Positions 35,901 to 44,833 of a stretch of 64,000 nucleotides of DNA are shown piece by piece. This DNA is from Piper betle. Lineage: Eukaryota > Streptophyta > Magnoliopsida > Piperales > Piperaceae. The notes below the pieces were generated by a model. It saw only the letters and a list, made by a program, of their open reading frames with translations, searched no databases and had not been told where the DNA came from. Every line of letters starts with the position of its first letter. Positions within the stretch are counted from its first letter, which is position 1. Location: contig JAURVB010012681.1 of NCBI GenBank assembly GCA_033002965.1, positions 41,001 to 105,000 on the forward strand. The letters are read 5' to 3'. The translations under genes were made by a program, and so were the position numbers.

Positions 35901-37497
35901 TTTCTTCTTTCGACGCTTACACATGTTTGCAAGAGAGTTTGTGGGGATCATTCTGATTGTATGATTGATTTTTTATACAGAAGATTGATGGAGTTTTGTC
36001 AGAGCATAATAAAGACAATCCTTTAAATCAAAGCACTAATCATGATACGGATGGACCGACTAAAGATTCTGATTGTGCTAGGATTCCTGTGACACAAATC
36101 CACCAACAGACTCTTGCATCAAACCAAAGTGAATTATCTCCAGGGCTTTCTTGCCTTTTTTCTCCAAGTAGCAGTGAAAGAAAGCAAGGCCACCATTTGG
36201 TTGTTCCTCATCCTCTGCATGTTAAGATAGAGAAGGGCAAAGGGATGTTTCACGAAGCTGATGTCGATAATAATAGTAGCATGTAAGACTTAATTATAGG
36301 CGTCGTTTTACTTCAAAAATTTGGAACTGTTTTGATTATTTATTGAGTATGCGCTTAGTCCTAACACCTTTATCATGTAACGTATGATTTGATTGTGTGT
36401 GTGTGTGTGCTGGGGATGTTTAATAATGTCATCAATAATAGCAGCATGTAAACTTATTTCACGGGTGCTGTTTTACTTTAAAAACTTTGGAACTGTTTTC
36501 TATTACTTATTGAGTATGTACACTTGATCCTAATATCCCTCACATGCAGCACAATTTTATTATTCTTGTTATTTTTTTTGTGTGTGGAGATGTTTTATTA
36601 TTGTTTAATTTTTTTAAAATTTGGCTGCAGTTTGCTCAAATTGCTGTACTTCGTTTTGTTGCAGTTATGGAGTTTTTGTTGCACACACTGATGCAATTGT
36701 TCTATTCTTAGATTGAATAAGATTCTATCTATGAACATATGTTTTCACAACATTGTATTGGAAGCTCTGATGTTATCCTTTATGATTTTATTTTCATTTT
36801 AAAATTTATTTATTATTATTATTATTATTTTGCAGTTTTAATGGTACCCCTATTTTCAAGAAAGGGCTAGAATCACCATCTGCTTGGAAGTCTCCTTGGT
36901 TTATGAGTCCTCTTCTTTCTGGTCAAAAATTTGATACAGAGATGACATTAGAGGTATCTTTATTAAGCACATTCCTTGATGTATATTAACATGAGAACAA
37001 TGTCCAGTGAACTTTTCTTTTGGCTGCTTGCTGCAGGATATAGGTCTTCTTTTCAGCCCTGGTTATAAAAGTTGTGATGCGATTGAGCTAATGAAGCATT
37101 TAAGCGAGCACAATGCTGTCCAGTTCGCTGGCGCGCCAGAGTTTTCTCTAGTTCAGATCGTTCCACCATCACTGTTTCTAATGCCATGGCAAGATGTACT
37201 ATTGACCAGAAATCATCAAAAGATAACCTTGCGAGTGAAGTGGAAAACTGCAATCCTCTGGCATCCGGAGTCTTGGTATGTTATGTTTCTGCTTTCTATT
37301 GAATGCTTTTTTTTTCGTATGAAATTTAGTTCAGGTATAAATTTATGATTCCTTGTACTTCTTGAATCTAGAATGAGAGGCGGGCCCTTGATTTTAGTGG
37401 GTGTGGAACTCCTCGCAAGGAGGCAGAGAAACATGCTGAAGGTGGAAGTGCAGTAAATTCGTCTAGTCCCTCTTATTTATTGAAAAACTATAGGTAG
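29990..37497 (+). CDS. MYB3R: MYB3R-type (R1R2R3) MYB transcription factor
   Basis: Nuclear DNA-binding regulator of G2/M genes. Non-coding exon 1 ends at 30155. Coding exons are 31969-32072 (exon 31825-32072), 32361-32415, 32882-32939, 33090-33184, 33270-33373, 33715-33843, 34011-35721, 35981-36282, 36836-36953, 37037-37275 and 37372-37497, all with GT-AG introns. Residues about 46-96, 97-148 and 149-199 are the three MYB repeats (KGNWTAEED, KGPWSKEED, KEAWTQEEE), with all recognition tryptophans present and PGRIGKQCRERW and PGRTDNAIKNHW helices. The C-terminal half has conserved MYB3R blocks (LKKRHRDLLSPLPERR, SPLLSGQK, DIGLLFSPG) rich in SP/TP sites for cyclin-dependent kinases. The restored length is about 1,012 residues, like MYB3R-1/-4. 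A frameshift at about 37129-37138 separates LMKHLSEHNAVQFAGA from the conserved tail ending SYLLKNYR; total coding length is not a multiple of three, which confirms it. The start at 31969 is in good context. Confidence 0.93.
31190..31575. mobile_element. Possible hAT-type MITE in MYB3R intron 1
   Basis: The block begins CAGGGGTGAACATAA and ends near ACCAAATCCTG, giving CAGG-type inverted ends. It contains 'ggttc', 'accgg' and 'ggttac' words near both ends and an AT-rich centre, as in common plant hAT MITEs. No clear 8 bp target duplication is seen, so this is tentative. Confidence 0.35.
31887..31979 (+). CDS. Upstream ORF overlapping the MYB3R start codon
   Basis: ATG at 31887 opens a 30-codon frame with six Cys that ends in TGA at 31977-31979. 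It overlaps the main ATG (31969) out of frame. An even shorter ATG-stop lies just before it. If the exon 31825-32072 is used, this uORF would reduce main-frame translation. Its peptide is unlike anything that I recognise. Confidence 0.55.
   Translation: MTLEFCYCGSSCQFDSGSCHCTCLTKENGK
36395..36410. repeat. (TG)n and nearby (TTA)n microsatellites in a MYB3R intron
   Basis: There is a (GT)n run near 36395-36410 and a (TTA)n run at about 36808-36830, immediately before the acceptor of the exon at 36836. Two near-identical stretches around 36275-36365 and 36430-36530 ('gtagcatgtaa', 'tactt…aaaa.tttggaactgtttt', 'tattgagtatg') show a local duplication of the exon 9 border inside the intron. Confidence 0.6.
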
Positions 37498-37869
37498 TTT
37501 CTTACGAAGATGAAATACGAAGGTGCCTTCCTTGATCTATGTTTCGAGGCCATCAAGTCAGTATGTCTTTATTAGAGAATGTGGGCTATCTCTTGCCTAT
37601 CATTTGGGCATGTGCATGACTTGATTCAATACATTTCTGGGAATCAAAAGTAAAAGCCCAGCATTAGCATGGATAAGAAGACATCAACTCTTGCATTCCA
37701 TGGCTCCCTTGAAAACGTGCTTGGAAGAGCGGGCATTGTTGACTGCATAAGCTTGATAAAATCTTATGTGGTTCCACCTTCCAACGCATTTGGGGTTCAC
37801 GACATTGACGGTCTGTGCTCTGCATTGTAGTTCGTCAAGTTGAAAATTTTATCGCTGTACCAGAGCGAT

Positions 37870-38400
37870 CAAAATATATGTTTCTAAAATAAAAATGTAG
37901 AATCTCTGGCCGGCTTCTTGTACCTATGTTATAGGCGGTATACACTATGTACGTATTGATTTCGTTAATGTGAGTTCTTCATTCTTTTATTTTTATTTTT
38001 CTTGTAAAACGACTATACCAACTTACAGACTTGGATTATGGGATTCTCTGCATGTTATTATTGTTAATTGGAAGATCATTATGGTTGTTTAGTTGTGGCT
38101 TCTCACTTGCTAGTTGGTGTCTAGCTTCGGAATAGTAGAAGTGAGCTATGCTATATATGCATGGATGGGTATTTTTAAAGTTTTGACAGCTTTACAAGTG
38201 AGAAAACATCTGGTTGGTTAAGAGCCATTGCAAGTTATAAGGTAAATTGACTGTCGTCTTTATTTGTTGGGATTACTGGAAGGTATTTGGACGAGATGGC
38301 CGTGAATGGTTGTTTCAATCGAAGTAGGTTGCTTATGTTTCAACCAGATATTACGGCTATTCAGGGTTTCATAGTGTTAACGGAAGAAGACTTGTTAAAA
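37870..38400 (+). repeat. Left copy of a duplicated segment (MYB3R 3' flank)
   Basis: It aligns in the same orientation with 41205-41830. Shared phrases are 'ggcttcttgtacctatgtt', 'tttgtggcttctcac' (here 'gttgtggcttctcac'), 'ctatatatgcatggatg' and 'gaatggttgtttcaa'/'gaatagttgtttcaa'. It starts about 370 bp beyond the MYB3R stop, so it includes the 3' UTR or downstream flank. No coding potential. Confidence 0.75.
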
Positions 38401-38754
38401 TATATTTTATGTCTCCGTTTTGGTGTGGTCGAAGGTATATGCCCTTATAATTTATTGATTTCATGACCATCAATCATTAATTGCTCCCACAAGGTATTCA
38501 TTCAACCACTGCTTCTTACCCAACTCATAGATCTTTAGCCAAGCTAAATTCAAGACTTTGATTTAGAAATTGTTGTTTTTACTTTTTACCATCAGAACAC
38601 ATCACTTTATTTACTCAACCTGTTTCCTGACCTAACTTTGACCTAATACGGTGTTGTCGGGATTTGTAAAATCGCAGGAGATCGTTGAAGTATCCTATAT
38701 TATTATAACTATTATAATTTTAATAGTTAAATAACTCATTTAATGAAAAAATGT

Positions 38755-38788
38755 ATTTTATTCTATTCATTAATGAATAGAATAAAAT
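38755..38788. repeat. Perfect 34 bp palindrome
   Basis: The sequence from ATTTTATTCTATTCATT reads identically on both strands with no loop. It sits in the plastid-derived spacer before trnT. It can extrude as a cruciform or form an RNA stem, as is common in plastid intergenic DNA. Confidence 0.9.
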
Positions 38789-38852
38789 TCATAGAATATA
38801 GCCAAGATCCCCGCGTTTTCCGAATTTCTATGCACTTTTTCTTTTTATGCGA

Positions 38853-38925
38853 GCCCGCTTAGCTCAGAGGTTAGAGCATCGCATTTGTAATGCGATGGTC
38901 ATCGGTTCGATTCCGATAGCCGGCT
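38853..38925 (+). tRNA. trnT-UGU: tRNA-Thr (UGU), plastid type, in the NUPT
   Basis: This is a 73-nt cloverleaf. The acceptor stem is GCCCGCT/AGCCGGC with one C-C mismatch, the D arm has AGCTCAGAGGTTAGAGC, the anticodon stem is TCGCA/TGCGA with loop TTTGTAA (anticodon TGT), and the T arm is ATCGGTTCGATTCCGAT. There is no encoded CCA. It is the plastid gene by sequence and by its position before rps4. It could still be transcribed by nuclear RNA polymerase III, since box A- and B-like text is intact, but its natural role is plastid translation. Confidence 0.93.
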
Positions 38926-39282
38926 TGTTCTATTTGTTCTATTTTTTTCATGATTGAAAATAACAACGTCTTCTTGAGATCAAGGAATATTGAAAAGGCT
39001 CCTCCCTTTTCTCCAAACGTCGGATAATGAATTTTTTATGTTGTAGGAACTTCCAACTATGGATAAAAACGGGGGAGTTAGATCCATACAGAAAAAATAA
39101 GGAGGGGGCACTTAACTTCCTATGTATACATATACAATATTTTCCATATATAGAATACAATTCATTTCATTCTTCTTTGTAGTACTTCAGCAGATTTGCC
39201 TTTGTTTATCGTTTAGTTCAGTCTTAATTTAAGTTTATTCTGTCCATTTTGCATTTTTTTTAATTTTCTATTTTTTTAAAAT

Positions 39283-39288
39283 AAGGAG
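39283..39288 (+). promoter_or_regulatory. Plastid ribosome-binding site of rps4
   Basis: AAGGAG lies five bases before the rps4 ATG, a bacterial-type Shine-Dalgarno sequence. It has no function in nuclear-encoded translation and supports plastid origin. Confidence 0.8.
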
Positions 39289-39293
39289 TTTTT

Positions 39294-39899
39294 ATGTCTC
39301 GTTACCGAGGGCCTCGTTTCAAAAAAATACGCCGTTTGGGGGCTTTACCGGGACTCACTAGTAAAAGACCTAGATCTGAAAGTAGTCTTAGAAGTCAACC
39401 GCGTTCCGGGAAAAGATCTCAATATCGTATTCGTTTAGAAGAAAAACAAAAATTGCGCTTTCATTATGGGCTAACAGAGCGACAATTACTTAGATATGTT
39501 CGTATCGCTGGAAAAGCAAAAGGATCAACGGGTCAGGTTTTACTACAACTACTTGAGATGCGCTTGGATAACATCCTTTTTCGATTGGGCATGGCCTCGA
39601 CCATTCCTGGAGCCAGACAATTAGTTAACCACAGACACGTTTTAGTTAATGGGCGTATAGTAGATATCCCAAGTTATCGCTGTAAACCTCGCGATATTAT
39701 TACTACGAGAAATGAACAAAGATCCAAAGTTCTGGTTCAAAATTCTATGGATTCTGCTTCCCGCGAAGAATTGCCAAAACATTTGACTCTTGACTCGTCC
39801 CAATATAAAGGGGTAGTAAATCAAATAATAGATAGTAAATGGGTCGGTTTAAAAATCAATGAGTTGCTAGTCGTGGAATATTATTCACGTCAGACTTGA
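39294..39899 (+). CDS. rps4: Plastid ribosomal protein S4, intact copy in the NUPT
   Basis: There is a full-length 201-residue frame from [16 protein letters not shown] to [11 protein letters not shown]. It contains the N-terminal S4 domain and the S4 RNA-binding region ([19 protein letters not shown] [16 protein letters not shown]). S4 nucleates assembly of the small plastid ribosomal subunit and binds 16S rRNA. No stop or frameshift is present. It has no transit peptide or nuclear promoter in view, so the nuclear copy is probably silent. The working gene should be in the plastome. Its gap-free frame contrasts with the frameshifts in every host gene of the window. Confidence 0.95.
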   Translation: MSRYRGPRFKKIRRLGALPGLTSKRPRSESSLRSQPRSGKRSQYRIRLEEKQKLRFHYGLTERQLLRYVRIAGKAKGSTGQVLLQLLEMRLDNILFRLGMASTIPGARQLVNHRHVLVNGRIVDIPSYRCKPRDIITTRNEQRSKVLVQNSMDSASREELPKHLTLDSSQYKGVVNQIIDSKWVGLKINELLVVEYYSRQT

Positions 39900-40179
39900 T
39901 CCTAATCAAATAAAAAGAACACAAATCTTCGGACAATTTGGATCCCCTTTTCCGAAGTAGAGTGGATTAAGTCCGTATTTTTCTACGATTCTTGTATTAC
40001 AACTAGGATTCTCAACCTTATCTATTCCTTTTTTTTTTTTGAAATATTCCTCTCTAAAATATAACCACAACAAAAAACATGAAATGGGTAAAACTACCCC
40101 ACATTTCAAATCATAGACAAAAGGTAGAAAAAGATAAAAAAAATAAACTATAGTGGTCTTGTCGAAGAACCCAAAATCA

Positions 40180-40810
40180 TATTTTCTCTTTACAACAAAT
40201 AATTTCTTTTTCTTCTCTCACATGCACCACCAATGGTGACCCACATGCACCACCAATGGTGACCCTGTCTAGATCTGCAACCGCAACCTCTAACTAGAAC
40301 ACACTCCAATTAGGAACACTTTCAACCTCTAACTAAAACACACTTCAATTAAAACACTTTCAACCAACCAAACACACTCCCTCCCTCTCCCTCTAACTGA
40401 AACACACTCCAATTAGGAATACTCTTAACCTCTAACTAGAACACACTCCAATTAGGACCGATACACACATCGGACAAAGCCGGTATTCACATCGGACAAA
40501 GCCATGAACACCATGAGGAGAGGCTCTCACTCCTCTAGAGAGAGCCTCACTATAAAACCCTCACAGTAGAGCACACAATATCACACACTCTTCAGTTGTA
40601 CTCTCTTTTGTTCTATTTCATTCACAATATAATTACATATATAGATAACAAAAGAAAACCAGCTTCGTAGTTACCAAGAACCAAATACTAAATATTCATT
40701 GTTTTCAATAATTCTTCTCAAATTCTTCGTACATCTTAGAATAACTTCATGTCTTTACAAGTTTGCATGTCTTCTCATATCCATCGTAAGATGAGGGACC
40801 CAACACAATT
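40180..40810 (+). repeat. LTR-like repeat with short tandem phrases and a TATA box
   Basis: A 22 bp phrase with 'atgcaccaccaatggtgacc' is directly repeated at 40222-40265. The phrase 'cctctaacta(g/a)aacacac' plus 'ccaattagga' recurs four times at 40285-40460. 40513-40548 can fold ('gagaggctctc…gagagcct'), and 'cactataaaaccctcac' at about 40549 looks like a TATA box. The block ends near 'gagggacccaaca' (40806), a copia-like LTR terminus. A matching start and pol region are not found, so this may be a solo LTR. Confidence 0.4.
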
Positions 40811-41204
40811 AATTTTACCGTTTTTCTTTAAAATTTTATTAAATGGTCAAGAAAACATTTACCATTTCCCTTCCAATTTGATGAGATACGGTCAATAAAA
40901 CAATATAATGGCGAACTACTTGTAGGCCCAAATTACAAGTTTAGTTGTATGCATTATGTTTGAAAAAAAAAACTTATCTACCTCAAGTGCAAAAAAGTAA
41001 GAAAGAAATAATTCCTATCCACAAGGAAATATGCAGGATGCTTAATCATGAAAGCAAAAGGTATGTATCTGAAGAAAACAGGAGGAAATAACACAACCAA
41101 AACTCTGTAGTCAGCATACAAGAACATCATAAATGATGGCAAAGCAAATCACTAAGAAAAAAGAGTAAAACAACTGCAACAATCTCACATTAAAAACATG
41201 GAAA

Positions 41205-41830
41205 ACAAAATATACGTTTCCAAATTTTAAACGTAGATTCTCCATGTGGCTTCTTGTACCTATGTTATAGGCGTTAAATGGTTATACTTAAAAAATACTT
41301 AATTATTTTTATTTTAATTTAATTCAAAACTATCTATAAAATGGTAAATTATCTGACCACTTGCAGCACGACAATACTTAATACCAACTTACAATTGGAG
41401 TATGGGATCCTTTACACACACACACACGTGTGTACTATACACACACATGTATATATATATATATATGCTATTGTTGTTTGAAAGATCATAATGGTTATTT
41501 ATTTGTGGCTTCTCACATTTAGTTGGTTTCTAGCTTCCAAATAGCATGCAAAAATGAACTAAAGTGCTATATATGCATGGATGACTACTTTTAAAAGTTT
41601 TAACAGTTTTAAGGGAGAAAACATTTTGTTGGCTGAGAGTCCTTGCAGGTTAATTAAAGAAGGTGAATTGACTGCCGTTTTTATTTTTTGAGATTATTGG
41701 AAGGAGGTCTTGAACAAGATGGCCTTGAATAGTTGTTTCAACAGAAATAATTAAGTTGCTACTTGCTAATGTTACAACAACTCTTGAAGGCCTATTTAGT
41801 GTTTCATAAACATTTCCAAAATAAAAATAC
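41205..41830 (+). repeat. Right copy of the duplicated segment
   Basis: It parallels 37870-38400 in the same order, but carries an extra (CA)n-(TA)n microsatellite block at about 41413-41466 inside. It is more decayed at its right end. The two copies bracket the NUPT and the LTR-like repeat. Confidence 0.75.
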
Positions 41831-44740
41831 TATTTAGTGTTGATAACTTAATTACAATTAATTATCCTCTTCTTTCTTTTTATATTATGTACTGATCTGC
41901 TGCCAAATCCGAAACTATTTTTTACATATATGTATCATTTTAAAATTGTACTTACAAAATTTTATTAAAATGTGTATCCTATTTTTTACACATAATTTCT
42001 AAAAAATATATTCCTTTTAAAATTATATCTTTTTATTAAACTATTCTCGTACGTTCGGTGGCACATGTTTTATTTGATTTTATAGCTCTTTTATATTTTA
42101 TTATTTTTAAAAATCAATATATTCAAATTATAAATATTCATACTTGTTGGAATTCAAATTAACCCTATTCAAATGATTCACTTTGTTTGAGTTTTATATA
42201 TTTTTTATAAGAGCTGTTGACCCGAGAAAGGGAGAAGGCTTTTGATATTACTTGGTGGTGGGAGAATCAAAACAAATTACCAAGGAAAAGGAAATTTAAT
42301 TAAAATACCAAAACTACCCTCAAAACAATTTTTTTTAAAAAGAAAAAATAAGCTTTTTTAGGTGCTACGGGCGCCGCCCCTTAGAGGGGGCCAGCCGTCG
42401 TTGGCCGCCCCTTGGCTATTTTTGTGTGGAATTTTTTATTTAACAAATTGCAAATCAGATAAAGATGAAAATAACTGTGGATAAACACAATTTTTTATTG
42501 TTTTAAAAATTTTCAATTAATTAAATTACAAAGTAGATAAAGATAAAAAACAGGGATAACCAATCATAATAAGTCATTTGTTAATCTCTTATTAAAAGTT
42601 TAGCATTTGCTTAATATAGATATTATATATGTAGATAGATATACATTTTGAAATATTTTAAGTAGAAGTTTGAAAAGAGTTGTCATATTTATATAAATTC
42701 TTCTTAATAAAAGAGGAACATAAATTCGTGCCGATAAAAAGTTGAAGATTTAACTAATCAAAATATAACAATTACTAAATTATTATAATATATCTCTTTT
42801 AATTAGAATCTATCTCTAAAATCAGTGTCTATTATCTTCTCATCATCATTGAATTTAGAGTTTATCTATTAAATCAGAGTCTTTCTCTAACATAGACAAT
42901 GCATGACACGACATCTTTGCCTAGTTTAATTCAAAAATTACAAACTATAATATTGTTGTTGTTGCTTTTCTTTCTATTCTTATTTAATATGCCTTTCACG
43001 GCCTGTCTTGGATGGTGATGTCCTTGAAGGAGCCTGTCAAAAAATTGGTTCCATTCCAAATGTGTTTCAACCAAAAATTGAGGGGTTGTGATTGTAATTA
43101 ATTTTCAGGTAGTGGCTCGCCTTAGATCTATAATATATATTTACGTTTTTACTATTAGGTTTAGCACATATGATTTTTTTTGTTTTGGAGAAACGAAGAG
43201 GGGATTTATAATGTTGAGAGGCAAATTTTGATCCGATTTATTTGACACGAATTTGTGGTTTCTAAGACGCTCCCGTCTCTACACACCCAGCTCAGAGATA
43301 ATAATGACCATTAAATTTAAACTATAAAATATTTTAAGTATAACCGTTTGTGATTTTCACGTAACCGCCTTAAGAGTAGTGTTTAGATTTAAATTTGAGA
43401 CAAAAGCATTACACAGGCCGAAGTTCTTTTCACACTAAATAAATTCCCTCAATTCGAAAAAATATTTCCTTGATAAAATGATCTTATTTATATTGATATA
43501 AATGACCTTATTTATATTGGTATAAATGACCTTTCCTGTGTAGTAGAAACCTTTAAGTTTTTGATTTTTTTGATTTTTTCTGACTAGTTGCCACAATGTA
43601 AGTATTTCTCGAATTGGGAAAGCCATACGCAAATTTACTGATGTGAGATAGCGTTGCAAAAAAGTCAAGTCGTTTCTTGCACTTGGAACGTTTTAAGACT
43701 ACAACATAATATTATGTATTTGAAAAGATTAAATGCATGCATAAATAACTTTTTGAGAAAAGTCAATGGGAGTTACTATACGAATTTTTATATGAAATCG
43801 AGATAGTTATCTTTTAGGAGATTATAACAATAAAAAAGGGTAACCTCGTATAACTTGTATGAGTTACATATATAATTTGAACTATTTTTAGTGCAATAAG
43901 AAAAGGATAACCTCATATAACTTGTATGAGTTACATATATATAATTTGAACTATTTTTAGTGAGTTTAATAAAAAAATATGTATATGTATTAAAAGTTGA
44001 GTTTATAAGTAAAAGCTTGATAAAATTTTATTTTATTTTACATCATTATGACTTATTTTTAAAATTTTAAAAATGTACTAATTAATAGATATTTTAAAAT
44101 TAGTTTTTATAACAAACACTTTGATAATTAAGATGAAATGGTTAAAAGCATTAGATTGAATTAAAATTTTATAACTATCCTAGTTATTTTATTTTTTATT
44201 TCTCTACATGAATTCTAAGTAGTGAGACCTACTAAATTATTTCACATAAAAATGCAACTTCAATGAGCTATATAAGCTGCAACTCATGTATATATAACTT
44301 AAGTTTTTAAAATTTCAAGTCGAACCATTCGTGGTCTTTTGGCGAATGAGGCACCTAATGAGCAAGCATAGTCCAAGCGGAGCCCAAGCTAATTCTAGCT
44401 AGTTACCGCCCTAAATATGATAATAAGATGAAATAAATAAATAAATAAATAAATAATATAATTATAAGGTGTGCGTGTTTTGGCATGGTATTTTGTAAGA
44501 AAATCTATTTTTTAAACCTTACGTAACAAAACAACAACCGACCGACCAACCAACGGCTTCAACCAGAATCGAACCTCTTTGTTTATTACCTCCGTCCTTC
44601 ACTAACCTCCAATTCTCACCTCCTCTCCCTAATAACATGCACCTCACGTCTCTCTCTTCTTCCCCATACACCCAAAACAATCTCTAACATCACTAAGGAC
44701 CAATGTCATAGAAACCTCACTTTGATCCATCTCTCCCTGT
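41831..44740. other. AT-rich intergenic region before the RopGEF gene
   Basis: No gene is recognised. Notable items are a GC-rich fold-back at about 42362-42415 ('gccgccccttagaggggg' followed by 'ggccgccccttgg'), a two-copy tandem repeat of about 70 bp at 43838-43965 ('cttgtatgagttacatata', 'aatttgaactatttttagtg'), and an (AAAT)n run at about 44428-44457. Confidence 0.5.
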
Positions 44741-44748
44741 CTACAATC

Positions 44749-44833
44749 ATGGGTCTCGTCTCTTTTCATGGTTAGAGGCTTCCCTGCTGATCAACACACA
44801 AGTGCAACTCGTTGGTGGTGGGAGGTGGAATGA
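44749..44833 (+). CDS. Two overlapping upstream ORFs before the RopGEF start
   Basis: ATG at 44749 opens an 8-codon frame ending at 44773-44775. ATG at 44768 opens a 21-codon frame that ends in TGA at 44831-44833, overlapping the main ATG (44830) as 'aATGA'. This ATGA arrangement is typical of uORFs that affect re-initiation. The transcription start is unknown, so their presence in the mRNA is inferred. Confidence 0.45.

Larger units (their letters stand above)
38690..40140 (+). other. Nuclear plastid DNA insertion (NUPT): trnT-UGU - rps4 segment
   Basis: Two plastid genes lie in plastid order and orientation with their own spacers: trnT-UGU, about 370 bp spacer, rps4, then the start of the rps4-trnS spacer. 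Nuclear MYB3R sequence lies on one side and nuclear RopGEF/PSAH genes on the other, so this is plastid DNA in the nucleus unless the assembly is chimeric. Borders are approximate: plastid-like text begins after 'gttgaagtatcc' (about 38700) and fades after 40130. The open rps4 frame shows the insertion is young. Confidence 0.85.

Noticed and set aside
37037..37348. The long open frame in MYB3R exon 11 as the true C-terminus
   Set aside because: After about 37135 this frame has no MYB3R similarity, whereas the other frame reads a conserved-looking tail that continues correctly across the last intron to the stop at 37497.
38853..38925. Treating the tRNA-Thr as an ordinary nuclear tRNA gene
   Set aside because: Sequence and linkage to rps4 identify it as plastid trnT-UGU carried in a plastid insertion.
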